DNA from: Lasioglossum baleicum
Lineage: Eukaryota > Arthropoda > Insecta > Hymenoptera > Halictidae
Length of the DNA stretch: 64,000 nt
Direction of reading: 5' to 3'
Assembly (NCBI RefSeq): GCF_051020765.1
Contig: NW_027469302.1
Location: 62,001-126,000, forward strand
Position 1 is the stretch's first letter. Each line of letters begins with the position of its first letter. The notes beneath the pieces are model-generated. The model did not search any database. It worked only from the letters and a program-made list of their open reading frames with translations, and was not told where the DNA came from. Positions 42,341 to 57,481 of this stretch are shown piece after piece. The position numbers and the translations under genes were made by a program.

Positions 42341-42949
42341 GCATAACGCATAACGCATAACGCATAACGCATAACGCTTAACGCATAACGCATAACGCAT
42401 AACGCATAATGCATAACGCATAACGCATAACGCATAACGCATAACGCATAGCCCATAACGCATAACGCATAACGCATCGCGCATAACGCATAACGGATAA
42501 CGCATAACGCATAACGCATAACGCATAACGGATAACGCATAACTCTTAACGCATAGCCCATAGCGCATAACGCATAACGCATAACGCATAACGCATAACG
42601 CATAACGCATAACGCATAACGCTTAACACATAACGCATAACGCATAACGCATAACGCATAATGCATAACGCATAACGCTTAACGCATAGCCCATAGCGCA
42701 TAACGCATAACGCATAACGCATAACGCATAACGCATAACGCATAACGCATAACGCATAACGCATAACGCATAACGCATAACGCATAACGCATAACGCATA
42801 ACGCATAACGCATAACGCATAACGCATAACGCATAACGCATAACGCATAACGCACAACGCATAACGCATAACGCATAACGCATAACGCATAACGCATAAC
42901 GCATAACGCATAACGCATAACGCATAACGCATAACGCATAACGCATAAC

Positions 42950-42991
42950 ACATAATGCATAACGCATAACGCATAACGCATAACGCATAAT
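42950..42991 (+). repeat. Eta module (type copy; five in all)
   Basis: ACATAAT, four canonical units, GCATAAT (42 bp). The other copies are at 45316-45357, 49824-49865, 51245-51286 and 55697-55738. Each is preceded by a single GCACAAC at 98, 105, 91, 105 and 91 bp respectively, again differing by whole heptamers. Two copies (49824, 51245) have GCGTAAC 21 bp upstream. Confidence 0.88.
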
Positions 42992-43971
42992 GCATAACGC
43001 ATAACGCATAACGCATAACGCATAACGCATAACGCATAACGCATAACGCATAACGCATAACGCATAACGCATAACGCATAACGCATAACGCATAACGCAT
43101 AACGCATAACGCATAACGCATAACGCATAACGCATAACGCATAACGCATAACGCATAACGCATAACGCATAACGCATAACGCATAACGCATAACGCATAA
43201 CGCATAACGCATAACGCATAACGCATAACGCATAACGCATATCGCATAACGCATAACGCATAACGCATAACGCATAACGCTTAACGCATAACGCATAACG
43301 CATAACGCATAATGCATAACGCATAACGCTTAACGCATAGCCCATAACGCATAGCCCATAACGCATAACGCATAACGCATCGCGCATAACGCATAACGGA
43401 TAACGCATAACGCATAACGCATAACGCATAACGCATAACGGATAACGCATAACTCTTAACGCATAGCCCATAGCGCATAACGCATAACGCATAACGCATA
43501 ACGCATAACGCATAACGCATAACGCATAACGCTTAACACATAACGCATAACGCATAACGCATAACGCATAATGCATAACGCATAACGCTTAACGCATAGC
43601 CCATAGCGCATAACGCATAACGCATAACGCATAACGCATAACGCTTAACGCATAACGCATAACGCATAACGCATAATGCATAACGCATAACGCTTAACGC
43701 ATAGCCCATAACGCATAGCCCATAACGCATAACGCATAACGCATCGCGCATAACGCATAACGGATAACGCATAACGCATAACGCATAACGCATAACGCAT
43801 AACGGATAACGCATAACTCTTAACGCATAGCCCATAGCGCATAACGCATAACGCATAACGCATAACGCATAACGCATAACGCATAACGCATAACGCTTAA
43901 CACATAACGCATAACGCATAACGCATAACGCATAATGCATAACGCATAACGCTTAACGCATAGCCCATAGC

Positions 43972-44489
43972 GCATAACGCATAACGCATAACGCATAACG
44001 CATAACGCATAACGCATAACGCATAACGCATAACGCATAACGCATAACGCATAACGCATAACGCATAACGCATAACGCATAACGCATAACGCATAACGCA
44101 TAACGCATAACGCATAACGCATAACGCATAACGCATAACGCATAACGCATAACGCATAACGCATAACGCATAACGCATAACGCATAACGCATAACGCATA
44201 ACGCATAACGCATAACGCATAACGCATAACGCATAACGCATAACGCATAACGCATAACGCATAACGCATAACGCATAACGCATAACGCATAACGCATAAC
44301 GCATAACGCATAACGCATAACGCATAACGCATAACGCATAACGCATAACGCATAACGCATAACGCATAACGCATAACGCATAACGCATAACGCATAACGC
44401 ATAACGCATAACGCATAACGCATAACGCATAACGCATAACGCATAACGCATAACGCATAACGCATAACGCATAACGCATAACGCATAAC
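43972..44489 (+). repeat. Pure tract, 74 units
   Basis: Canonical units from CCATAGC (43965) to GGATAAC (44490), which opens a GCATATC-pair module. Confidence 0.95.
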
Positions 44490-44671
44490 GGATAACGCAT
44501 AACGCATAACGCATAACGCATAACGCATAACGCATAACGCATAACGCATAACGCATAACGCATCGCGCATAACGCATAACGCATAACGCATAACGCATAA
44601 CGCATAACGCATAACGCATATCGCATAACGCATAACGCATAACGCATAACGCATAACGCATAACGCATATC
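44490..44671 (+). repeat. GCATATC-pair module, copy 2
   Basis: GGATAAC 44490, GCATCGC 44560, GCATATC 44616 and 44665. Offset of 2,331 bp from copy 1 with all spacings identical. It is preceded by 74 pure units, whereas copy 1 has GCACAAC two units upstream. Confidence 0.88.
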
Positions 44672-46253
44672 GCATAACGCATAACGCATAACGCATAACG
44701 CATAACGCTTAACGCATAACGCATAACGCATAACGCATAATGCATAACGCATAACGCATAACGCATAACGCATAACGCATAGCCCATAACGCATAACGCA
44801 TAACGCATCGCGCATAACGCATAACGGATAACGCATAACGCATAACGCATAACGCATAACGCATAACGCATAACGGATAACGCATAACTCTTAACGCATA
44901 GCCCATAGCGCATAACGCATAACGCATAACGCATAACGCATAACGCATAACGCTTAACACATAACGCATAACGCATAACGCATAACGCATAATGCATAAC
45001 GCATAACGCTTAACGCATAGCCCATAGCGCATAACGCATAACGCATAACGCATAACGCATAACGCATAACGCATAACGCATAACGCATAACGCATAACGC
45101 ATAACGCATAACGCATAACGCATAACGCATAACGCATAACGCATAACGCATAACGCATAACGCATAACGCATAACGCATAACGCATAACGCATAACGCAT
45201 AACGCATAACGCACAACGCATAACGCATAACGCATAACGCATAACGCATAACGCATAACGCATAACGCATAACGCATAACGCATAACGCATAACGCATAA
45301 CGCATAACGCATAACACATAATGCATAACGCATAACGCATAACGCATAACGCATAATGCATAACGCATAACGCATAACGCATAACGCATAACGCATAACG
45401 CATAACGCATAACGCATAACGCATAACGCATAACGCATAACGCATAACGCATAACGCATAACGCATAACGCATAACGCATAACGCATAACGCATAACGCA
45501 TAACGCATAACGCATAACGCATAACGCATAACGCATAACGCATAACGCATAACGCATAACGCATAACGCATAACGCATAACGCATAACGCATATCGCATA
45601 ACGCATAACGCATAACGCATAACGCTTAACGCATAACGCATAACGCATAACGCATAATGCATAACGCTTAACGCATAGCCCATAACGCATAGCCCATAAC
45701 GCATAACGCATAACGCATCGCGCATAACGCATAACGGATAACGCATAACGCATAACGCATAACGCATAACGCATAACGGATAACGCATAACTCTTAACGC
45801 ATAGCCCATAGCGCATAACGCATAACGCATAACGCATAACGCATAACGCATAACGCATAACGCATAACGCTTAACACATAACGCATAACGCATAACGCAT
45901 AACGCATAATGCATAACGCATAACGCTTAACGCATAGCCCATAGCGCATAACGCATAACGCATAACGCATAACGCATAACGCATAACGCATAACGCATAA
46001 CGCATAACGCATAACGCATAACGCATAACGCATAACGCATAACGCATAACGCATAACGCATAACGCATAACGCATAACGCATAACGCATAACGCATAACG
46101 CATAACGCATAACGCATAACGCATAACGCATAACGCATAACGCATAACGCATAACGCATAACGCATAACGCATAACGCATAACGCATAACGCATAACGCA
46201 TAACGCATAACGCATAACGCATAACGCATAACGCATAACGCATAACGCATAAC

Positions 46254-46435
46254 GCGTAACGCGTAACGCGTAACGCGTAACGCATAACGCATAACGCATA
46301 ACGCATAACGCATAACGCATAACGCATAACGCATAACGCATAACGCATAACGCATAACGCAGAACGCAGAACGCATAACGCATAACGCATAACGCATAAC
46401 GCATAACGCATAACGCACAACGCATAACGCACAAC
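46254..46435 (+). repeat. Zeta-like module, partial
   Basis: Four consecutive GCGTAAC (46254-46281), then canonical units, two adjacent GCAGAAC (46359, 46366) and two GCACAAC 14 bp apart (46415, 46429). The second half of the quartet is missing and the spacing is longer than in complete copies. Confidence 0.85.
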
Positions 46436-49400
46436 GCATAACGCATAACGCATAACGCATAACGCATAACGCATAACGCATAACGCATAACGCATAACGC
46501 ATAACGCATAACGCATAACGCATAACGCATAACGCATAACGCATATCGCATAACGCATATCGCATAACGCATAACGCATAACGCTTAACGCATAACGCAT
46601 AACGCATAACGCATAACGGATAACGCATAACGCATAACGCATAACGCATAACGCATAACGCATAACGCATAACGAATAACGCATAACGCGTAACGCATAA
46701 CGCATAACGCATAACGCATAACGCATAACGCATAACGCATAACGCATAACGCATAACGCATAACGCATAACGCATATCGCATAACGCATAACGCATAACG
46801 CATAACGCATAACGCATAACGCATAACGCATAACGCATAACGGATAAGGCATAACTCTTAACGCATAGCCCATAGCGCATAACGCATAACGCATAACGCA
46901 TAACGCATAACGCATAACGCATAACGCATAACGCATAACGCTTAACACATAACGCATAACGAATAACGCATAACGCGTAACGCATAACGCATAACGCATA
47001 ACGCATAACGCATAACGCATAACGCATAACGCATAACGCATAACGCATAACGCATAACGCATAACGCATAACGCATAACGCATAACGCATAACGCATAAC
47101 GCATAACGCATATCGCATAACGCATATCGCATAACGCATAACGCATAACGCTTAACGCATAACGCATAACGCATAACGCATAACGGATAACGTATAACGC
47201 GTAACGCATAACGCATAACGAATAACGCATAACGCGTAACGCATAACGCATAACGCATAACGCATAACGCATAACGCATAACGCATAACGCATAACGCAT
47301 AACGCATAACGCATATCGCATAACGCATAACGCATAACGCATAACGCATAACGCTTAACGCATAACGCATAACGCATAACGCATAATGCATAACGCATAA
47401 CGCTTAACGCATAGCCCATAACGCATAGCCCATAACGCATAACGCATAACGCATCGCGCATAACGCATAACGGATAACGCATAACGCATAACGCATAACG
47501 CATAACGGATAACGCATAACTCTTAACGCATAGCCCATAGCGCATAACGCATAACGCATAACGCATAACGCATAACGCATAACGCATAACGCATAACGCA
47601 TAACGCTTAACACATAACGCATAACGCATAACGCATAACGCATAACGCATAACGCATAACGCATAACGCATAACGCATAACGCATAACGCATAACGCATA
47701 ACGCATAACGCTTAACGCATAACGCATAACGCATAACGCATAATGCATAACGCATAACGCTTAACGCATAGCCCATAACGCATAGCCCATAACGCATAAC
47801 GCATAACGCATCGCGCATAACGCATAACGGATAACGCATAACGCATAACGCATAACGCATAACGGATAACGCATAACTCTTAACGCATAGCCCATAGCGC
47901 ATAACGCATAACGCATAACGCATAACGCATAACGCATAACGCATAACGCATAACGCTTAACACATAACGCATAACGCATAACGCATAACGCATAACGCAT
48001 AACGCATAACGCATAACGCATAACGCATAACGCATAACGCATAACGCATAACGAATAACGCATAACGCATAACGCATAACGCATAACGCATAACGCATAA
48101 CGCATAACGCATAACGCATAACGCATAACGCATAACGCATAACGCATAACGCATATCGCATAACACATATCGCATAACGCATAACGCATAACGCTTAACG
48201 CATAACGCATAACGCATAACGCATAACGCATAACGGATAACGCATAACGCATAACGCATAACGCATAACGCATAACGCATAACGCATAACGCATAACGCA
48301 TAACGCATAACGCTTAACGCATAACGCATAACGCATAACGCATAACGCATAATGCATAACGCATAACGCTTAACGCATAGCCCATAACGCATAACGCATA
48401 ACGCATAACGCATAACGCTTAACGCATAGCCCATAACGCATAGCCCATAACGCATAACGCATAACGCATCGCGCATAACGCATAACGGATAACGCATAAC
48501 GCATAACGCATAACGCATAACGGATAACGCATAACTCTTAACGCATAGCCCATAGCGCATAACGCATAACGCATAACGCATAACGCATAACGCATAACGC
48601 ATAACGCATAACGCTTAACCCATAACGCATAACGCATAACGCATAACGCATAACGCATAACGCATAACGCATAACGCATAACGCATAACGCATAACGCAT
48701 AACGCATAACGCATAACGCATAACGCATAACGCATAACGCATAACGCATAACGCATAACGCATAACGCATAACGCATAACGCATAACGCATAACGCATAA
48801 CGCATAACGCATAACGCATAACGCATAACGCATAACGCATAACGCATAACGCATAACGCATAACGCATAACGCATAACGCATAACGCATAACGCATATCG
48901 CATAACGCATAACGCATAACGCATAACGCATAACGCATAACGCATATCGCATAACGCATAACGCATAACGCATAACGCATAACGCTTAACGCATAACGCA
49001 TAACGCATAACGCATAATGCATAACGCATAACGCTTAACGCATAGCCCATAACGCATAGCCCATAACGCATAACGCATAACGCATCGCGCATAACGCATA
49101 ACGCATAACGCATAACGCATAACGCATAACGCATAACGCATATCGCATAACGCATAACGCATAACGCATAACGCATAACGCATAACGCATATCGCATAAC
49201 GCATAACGCATAACGCATAACGCATAACGCTTAACGCATAACGCATAACGCATAACGCATAATGCATAACGCATAACGCTTAACGCATAGCCCATAACGC
49301 ATAGCCCATAACGCATAACGCATAACGCATCGCGCATAACGCATAACGGATAACGCATAACGCATAACGCATAACGCATAACGGATAACGCATAACTCTT

Positions 49401-50796
49401 AACGCATAGCCCATAGCGCATAACGCATAACGCATAACGCATAACGCATAACGCATAACGCATAACGCATAACGCTTAACACATAACGCATAACGCATAA
49501 CGCATAACGCATAATGCATAACGCATAACGCTTAACGCATAGCCCATAGCGCATAACGCATAACGCATAACGCATAACGCATAACGCATAACGCATAACG
49601 CATAACGCATAACGCATAACGCATAACGCATAACGCATAACGCATAACGCATAACGCATAACGCATAACGCATAACGCATAACGCATAACGCATAACGCA
49701 TAACGCATAACGCATAACGCATAACGCATAACGCACAACGCATAACGCATAACGCATAACGCATAACGCATAACGCATAACGCATAACGCATAACGCATA
49801 ACGCGTAACGCATAACGCATAACACATAATGCATAACGCATAACGCATAACGCATAACGCATAATGCATAACGCATAACGCATAACGCATAACGCATAAC
49901 GCATAACGCATAACGCATAACGCATAACGCATAACGCATAACGCATAACGCATAACGCATAACGCATAACGCATAACGCATAACGCATAACGCATAACGC
50001 ATAACGCATAACGCATAACGCATAACGCATAACGCATAACGCATAACGCATAACGCATAACGCATAACGCATAACGCATAACGCATATCGCATAACGCAT
50101 AACGCATAACGCATAACGCATAACGCTTAACGCATAACGCATAACGCATAACGCATAATGCATAACGCATAACGCTTAACGCATAGCCCATAACGCATAG
50201 CCCATAACGCATAACGCATAACGCATCGCGCATAACGCATAACGGATAACGCATAACGCATAACGCATAACGCATAACGCATAACGGATAACGCATAACT
50301 CTTAACGCATAGCCCATAGCGCATAACGCATAACGCATAACGCATAACGCATAACGCATAACGCATAACGCATAACGCTTAACACATAACGCATAACGCA
50401 TAACGCATAATGCATAACGCATAACGCTTAACGCATAGCCCATAGCGCATAACGCATAACGCATAACGCATAACGCATAACGCATAACGCATAACGCATA
50501 ACGCATAACGCATAACGCATAACGCATAACGCATAACGCATAACGCATAACGCATAACGCATAACGCATAACGCATAACGCATAACGCATAACGCATAAC
50601 GCATAACGCATAACGCATAACGCATAACGCATAACGCATAACGCATAACGCATAACGCATAACGCATAACGCATAACGCATAACGCATAACGCATAACGC
50701 ATAACGCATAACGCATAACGCATAACGCATAACGCATAACGCATAACGCATAACGCATAACGCATAACGCATAACGCATAACGCATAACGCATAAC

Positions 50797-50971
50797 GCGT
50801 AACGCGTAACGCGTAACGCATAACGCATAACGCATAACGCATAACGCATAACGCATAACGCATAACGCATAACGCATAACGCATAACGCATAACGCATAA
50901 CGCATAACGCATAACGCACAACGCATAACGCACAACGCATAACGCATAACGCACAACGCATAACGCACAAC
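50797..50971 (+). repeat. Zeta module 1
   Basis: Three GCGTAAC (50797-50817), then GCACAAC at 50916, 50930, 50951 and 50965 with +14, +21, +14 spacing. The last GCGTAAC to the first GCACAAC is 105 bp. Confidence 0.9.
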
Positions 50972-51986
50972 GCATAACGCATAACGCATAATGCATAACG
51001 CATAACGCTTAACGCATAGCCCATAACGCATAGCCCATAACGCATAACGCATAACGCATAACGCATAACGCATAACGCATAACGCATAACGCATAACGCA
51101 TAACGCATAACGCATAACGCATAACGCATAACGCATAACGCACAACGCATAACGCATAACGCATAACGCATAACGCATAACGCATAACGCATAACGCATA
51201 ACGCATAACGCATAACGCATAACGCGTAACGCATAACGCATAACACATAATGCATAACGCATAACGCATAACGCATAACGCATAATGCATAACGCATAAC
51301 GCATAACGCATAACGCATAACGCATAACGCATAACGCATAACGCATAACGCATAACGCTTAACGCATAACGCATAACGCATAACGCATAATGCATAACGC
51401 ATAACGCTTAACGCATAGCCCATAACGCATAGCCCATAACGCATAACGCATAACGCATCGCGCATAACGCATAACGGATAACGCATAACGCATAACGCAT
51501 AACGCATAACGCATAACGGATAACGCATAACTCTTAACGCATAGCCCATAGCGCATAACGCATAACGCATAACGCATAACGCATAACGCATAACGCATAA
51601 CGCATAACGCTTAACACATAACGCATAACGCATAACGCATAATGCATAACGCATAACGCTTAACGCATAGCCCATAGCGCATAACGCATAACGCATAACG
51701 CATAACGCATAACGCATAACGCATAACGCATAACGCATAACGCATAACGCATAACGCATAACGCATAACGCATAACGCATAACGCATAACGCATAACGCA
51801 TAACGCATAACGCATAACGCATAACGCATAACGCATAACGCATAACGCATAACGCATAACGCATAACGCATAACGCATAACGCATAACGCATAACGCATA
51901 ACGCATAACGCATAACGCATAACGCATAACGCATAACGCATAACGCATAACGCATAACGCATAACGCATAACGCATAACGCATAAC

Positions 51987-52154
51987 GCGTAACGCGTAAC
52001 GCATAACGCATAACGCATAACGCATAACGCATAACGCATAACGCATAACGCATAACGCATAACGCATAACGCATAACGCATAACGCATAACGCATAACGC
52101 ACAACGCATAACGCACAACGCATAACGCATAACGCACAACGCATAACGCACAAC
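51987..52154 (+). repeat. Zeta module 2
   Basis: Two GCGTAAC (51987, 51994), then GCACAAC at 52099, 52113, 52134 and 52148. Same spacings as module 1 (105, then +14, +21, +14). Confidence 0.9.
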
Positions 52155-52525
52155 GCATAACGCATAACGCATAACGCATAACGCATAACGCATAACGCAT
52201 AACGCATAACGCATAACGCATAACGCATAACGCATAACGCATAACGCATAACGCATAACGCATAACGCATAACGCATAACGCATAACGCATAACGCATAA
52301 CGCATAACGCATAACGCATAACGCATAACGCATAACGCATAACGCATAACGCATAACGCATAACGCATAACGCATAACGCATAACGCATAACGCATAACG
52401 CATAACGCATAACGCATAACGCATAACGCATAACGCATAACGCATAACGCATAACGCATAACGCATAACGCATAACGCATAACGCATAACGCATAACGCA
52501 TAACGCATAACGCATAACGCATAAC

Positions 52526-52728
52526 GCGTAACGCATAACGCATAACGCATAACGCATAACGCGTAACGCGTAACGCATAACGCATAACGCATAACGCATA
52601 ACGCATAACGCATAACGCATAACGCATAACGCATAACGGATAACGCATAACGCATAACGCATAACGCATAACGCACAACGCATAACGCACAACGCATAAC
52701 GCATAACGCACAACGCATAACGCACAAC
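52526..52728 (+). repeat. Zeta module 3
   Basis: GCGTAAC at 52526, 52561 and 52568, then a private GGATAAC (52638) and GCACAAC at 52673, 52687, 52708 and 52722. The last GCGTAAC to the quartet is again 105 bp. Confidence 0.9.
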
Positions 52729-53309
52729 GCATAACGCATAACGCATAACGCATAACGCATAACGCATAACGCATAACGCATAACGCATAACGCATAACGC
52801 ATAACGCATAACGCATAACGCATAACGCATAACGCATAACGCATAACGCATAACGCATAACGCATAACGCATAACGCATAACGCATAACGCATAACGCAT
52901 AACGCATAACGCATAACGCATAACGCATAACGCATAACGCATAACGCATAACGCATAACGCATAACGCATAACGCATAACGCATAACGCATAACGCATAA
53001 CGCATAACGCATAACGCATAACGCATAACGCATAACGCATAACGCATAACGCATAACGCATAACGCATAACGCATAACGCATAACGCATAACGCATAACG
53101 CATAACGCATAACGCATAACGCATAACGCATAACGCATAACGCATAACGCATAACGCATAACGCATAACGCATAACGCATAACGCATAACGCATAACGCA
53201 TAACGCATAACGCATAACGCATAACGCATAACGCATAACGCATAACGCATAACGCATAACGCATAACGCATAACGCATAACGCATAACGCATAACGCATA
53301 ACGCATAAC
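52729..53309 (+). repeat. Pure tract, 83 units
   Basis: Canonical units from the last GCACAAC of a zeta module (52722) to GCATATC (53310). Confidence 0.95.
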
Positions 53310-54261
53310 GCATATCGCATAACGCATATCGCATAACGCATAACGCATAACGCTTAACGCATAACGCATAACGCATAACGCATAACGGATAACGCATAAC
53401 GCATAACGCATAACGCATAACGCATAACGCATAACGCATAACGAATAACGCATAACGCGTAACGCATAACGCATAACGCATAACGCATAACGCATAACGC
53501 ATAACGCATAACGCATAACGCATAACGCATATCGCATAACGCATAACGCATAACGCATAACGCTTAACGCATAACGCATAACGCATAACGCATAATGCAT
53601 AACGCATAACGCTTAACGCATAGCCCATAACGCATAGCCCATAACGCATAACGCATAACGCATCGCGCATAACGCATAACGGATAACGCATAACGCATAA
53701 CGCATAACGCATAACGCATAACGGATAAGGCATAACTCTTAACGCATAGCCCATAGCGCATAACGCATAACGCATAACGCATAACGCATAACGCATAACG
53801 CATAACGCATAACGCATAACGCATAACGCATAACGCATAACGCTTAACACATAACGCATAACGCATAACGCATAACGCATAATGCATAACGCATAACGCT
53901 TAACGCATAGCCCATAGCGCATAACGCATAACGCATCGCGCATAACGCATAACGCATAACGCATAACGCATAACGCATAACGCATAACGCATAACGCATA
54001 ACGCATAACGCACAACGCATAACGCATAACGCATAACGCATAACGCATAACGCATAACGCATAACGCATAACGCATAACGCATAACGCATAACGCATAAC
54101 GCATAACGCATAACGCTTAACGCATAACGCATAACGCATAACGCATAACACATAATGCATAACGCATAACGCTTAACGCATAGCCCATAACGCATAACGC
54201 ATAACGCATCACGCATAACGCATAACGTATAACGCGTAACGCGTAACGCATAACAAATAAC

Positions 54262-54919
54262 GCATAACGCATAACGCATAACGCATAACGCATAACGCAT
54301 AACGCATAACGCATAACGCATAACGCATAACGCATAACGCATAACGCATAACGCATAACGCATAACGCATAACGCATAACGCATAACGCATAACGCATAA
54401 CGCATAACGCATAACGCATAACGCATAACGCATAACGCATAACGCATAACGCATAACGCATAACGCATAACGCATAACGCATAACGCATAACGCATAACG
54501 CATAACGCATAACGCATAACGCATAACGCATAACGCATAACGCATAACGCATAACGCATAACGCATAACGCATAACGCATAACGCATAACGCATAACGCA
54601 TAACGCATAACGCATAACGCATAACGCATAACGCATAACGCATAACGCATAACGCATAACGCATAACGCATAACGCATAACGCATAACGCATAACGCATA
54701 ACGCATAACGCATAACGCATAACGCATAACGCATAACGCATAACGCATAACGCATAACGCATAACGCATAACGCATAACGCATAACGCATAACGCATAAC
54801 GCATAACGCATAACGCATAACGCATAACGCATAACGCATAACGCATAACGCATAACGCATAACGCATAACGCATAACGCATAACGCATAACGCATAACGC
54901 ATAACGCATAACGCATAAC
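54262..54919 (+). repeat. Pure tract, 94 units
   Basis: Canonical units from AAATAAC (54255) to GGATAAC (54920). Confidence 0.95.
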
Positions 54920-55094
54920 GGATAACGCATAACGCATAACGCATAACGCATAACGCATAACGCATAACGCATAACGCATAACGCATAACGCATCGCGCAT
55001 AACGCATAACGCATAACGCATAACGCATAACGCATAACGCATATCGCATAACGCATAACGCATAACGCATAACGCATAACGCATAACGCATATC
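54920..55094 (+). repeat. GCATATC-pair module, copy 3
   Basis: GGATAAC 54920, GCATCGC 54990, GCATATC 55039 and 55088. One heptamer shorter than copies 1 and 2. It is preceded by 94 pure units after a beta module. Confidence 0.88.
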
Positions 55095-56592
55095 GCATAA
55101 CGCATAACGCATAACGCATAACGCATAACGCTTAACGCATAACGCATAACGCATAACGCATAATGCATAACGCATAACGCATAACGCATAACGCATAACG
55201 CATAGCCCATAACGCATAACGCATAACGCATCGCGCATAACGCATAACGGATAACGCATAACGCATAACGCATAACGCATAACGGATAACGCATAACTCT
55301 TAACGCATAGCCCATAGCGCATAACGCATAACGCATAACGCATAACGCATAACGCATAACGCATAACGCATAACGCTTAACACATAACGCATAACGCATA
55401 ACGCATAACGCATAATGCATAACGCATAACGCTTAACGCATAGCCCATAGCGCATAACGCATAACGCATAACGCATAACGCATAACGCATAACGCATAAC
55501 GCATAACGCATAACGCATAACGCATAACGCATAACGCATAACGCATAACGCATAACGCATAACGCATAACGCATAACGCATAACGCATAACGCATAACGC
55601 ATAACGCACAACGCATAACGCATAACGCATAACGCATAACGCATAACGCATAACGCATAACGCATAACGCATAACGCATAACGCATAACGCATAACACAT
55701 AATGCATAACGCATAACGCATAACGCATAACGCATAATGCATAACGCATAACGCATAACGCATAACGCATAACGCATAACGCATAACGCATAACGCATAA
55801 CGCATAACGCATAACGCATAACGCATAACGCATAACGCATAACGCATAACGCATAACGCATAACGCATAACGCATAACGCATAACGCATAACGCATAACG
55901 CATAACGCATAACGCATAACGCATAACGCATAACGCATAACGCATAACGCATATCGCATAACGCATAACGCATAACGCATAACGCATAACGCTTAACGCA
56001 TAACGCATAACGCATAACGCATAATGCATAACGCATAACGCTTAACGCATAGCCCATAACGCATAGCCCATAACGCATAACGCATAACGCATCGCGCATA
56101 ACGCATAACGGATAACGCATAACGCATAACGCATAACGCATAACGCATAACGGATAACGCATAACTCTTAACGCATAGCCCATAGCGCATAACGCATAAC
56201 GCATAACGCATAACGCATAACGCATAACGCATAACGCATAACGCATAACGCTTAACACATAACGCATAACGCATAACGCATAACGCATAATGCATAACGC
56301 ATAACGCTTAACGCATAGCCCATAGCGCATAACGCATAACGCATAACGCATAACGCATAACGCATAACGCATAACGCATAACGCATAACGCATAACGCAT
56401 AACGCATAACGCATAACGCATAACGCATAACGCATAACGCATAACGCATAACGCATAACGCATAACGCATAACGCATAACGCATAACGCATAACGCATAA
56501 CGCATAACGCATAACGCATAACGCATAACGCATAACGCATAACGCATAACGCATAACGCATAACGCATAACGCATAACGCATAACGCATAAC

Positions 56593-56753
56593 GCGTAACG
56601 CGTAACGCATAACGCATAACGCATAACGCATAACGCATAACGCATAACGCATAACGCATAACGCATAACGCATAACGCATAACGCAGAACGCATAACGCA
56701 CAACGCATAACGCACAACGCATAACGCATAACGCACAACGCATAACGCACAAC
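56593..56753 (+). repeat. Zeta module 4
   Basis: Two GCGTAAC (56593, 56600), one GCAGAAC (56684), then GCACAAC at 56698, 56712, 56733 and 56747. The quartet spacing is conserved, but the spacer before it is 98 bp, one heptamer shorter. Confidence 0.9.
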
Positions 56754-57481
56754 GCATAACGCATAACGCATAACGCATAACGCATAACGCATAACGCATA
56801 ACGCATAACGCATAACGCATAACGCATAACGCATAACGCATAACGCATAACGCATAACGCATAACGCATAACGCATAACGCATAACGCATAACGCATAAC
56901 GCATAACGCATAACGCATAACGCATAACGCATAACGCATAACGCATAACGCATAACGCATAACGCATAACGCATAACGCATAACGCATAACGCATAACGC
57001 ATAACGCATAACGCATAACGCATAACGCATAACGCATAACGCATAACGCATAACGCATAACGCATAACGCATAACGCATAACGCATAACGCATAACGCAT
57101 AACGCATAACGCATAACGCATAACGCATAACGCATAACGCATAACGCATAACGCATAACGCATAACGCATAACGCATAACGCATAACGCATAACGCATAA
57201 CGCATAACGCATAACGCATAACGCATAACGCATAACGCATAACGCATAACGCATAACGCATAACGCATAACGCATAACGCATAACGCATAACGCATAACG
57301 CATAACGCATAACGCATAACGCATAACGCATAACGCATAACGCATAACGCATAACGCATAACGCATAACGCATAACGCATAACGCATAACGCATAACGCA
57401 TAACGCATAACGCATAACGCATAACGCATAACGCATAACGCATAACGCATAACGCATAACGCATAACGCATAACGCATAAC
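56754..57481 (+). repeat. Pure tract, 104 units
   Basis: Canonical units from the last GCACAAC of a zeta module (56747) to GCATATC (57482). It is the third longest pure tract found. Confidence 0.95.

Larger units (their letters stand above)
41408..46253 (+). repeat. Domain 7: eta modules and GCATATC-pair modules
   Basis: The character of the array changes here. Beta modules and ACATATC disappear. Pairs of GCATATC 49 bp apart (42285/42334, 44616/44665) and eta modules (42950, 45316) take over. Alpha GCATCGC sites are at 41508, 41970, 42474, 43377, 43741, 44805 and 45715. Two more (42229, 44560) lie in the GCATATC-pair context. Single GCACAAC markers sit about 100 bp before each eta module. 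The register is unbroken. No gene is visible. Confidence 0.8.
46254..53659 (+). repeat. Domain 8: GCGTAAC/GCACAAC (zeta) modules
   Basis: This domain is defined by short runs of GCGTAAC followed, 98-105 bp after the last of them, by four GCACAAC units at +14, +21 and +14 spacing (50797, 51987, 52526), plus a partial copy at 46254. Eta modules are at 49824 and 51245. Alpha GCATCGC sites run from 47451 to 51455. GGATAAG, absent further left, first appears at 46842. Gamma-like blocks here carry GCATATC twice (46541, 47108, 53310), with one exception at 48151 that keeps ACATATC. No gene is visible. Confidence 0.8.
50428..55119 (-). other. Longest fortuitous open frame (not a gene)
   Basis: The - strand is open for 1,563 codons here because GTTATGC has no stop in any frame; three units encode MRYALCV. 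Seven is not a multiple of three, so all three frames read the same cyclic peptide. ATG occurs in each frame every 21 bp, so start choice is meaningless. Stops come only from certain variants (GCTTAAC, TCTTAAC, GCATCAC, GCATTAC). There is no ribosome binding site, no codon bias distinct from the repeat and no recognisable domain. The next longest, at 56252-59179, is of the same kind. I annotate no coding sequence. The confidence given is for the frame being non-genic. Confidence 0.85.
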
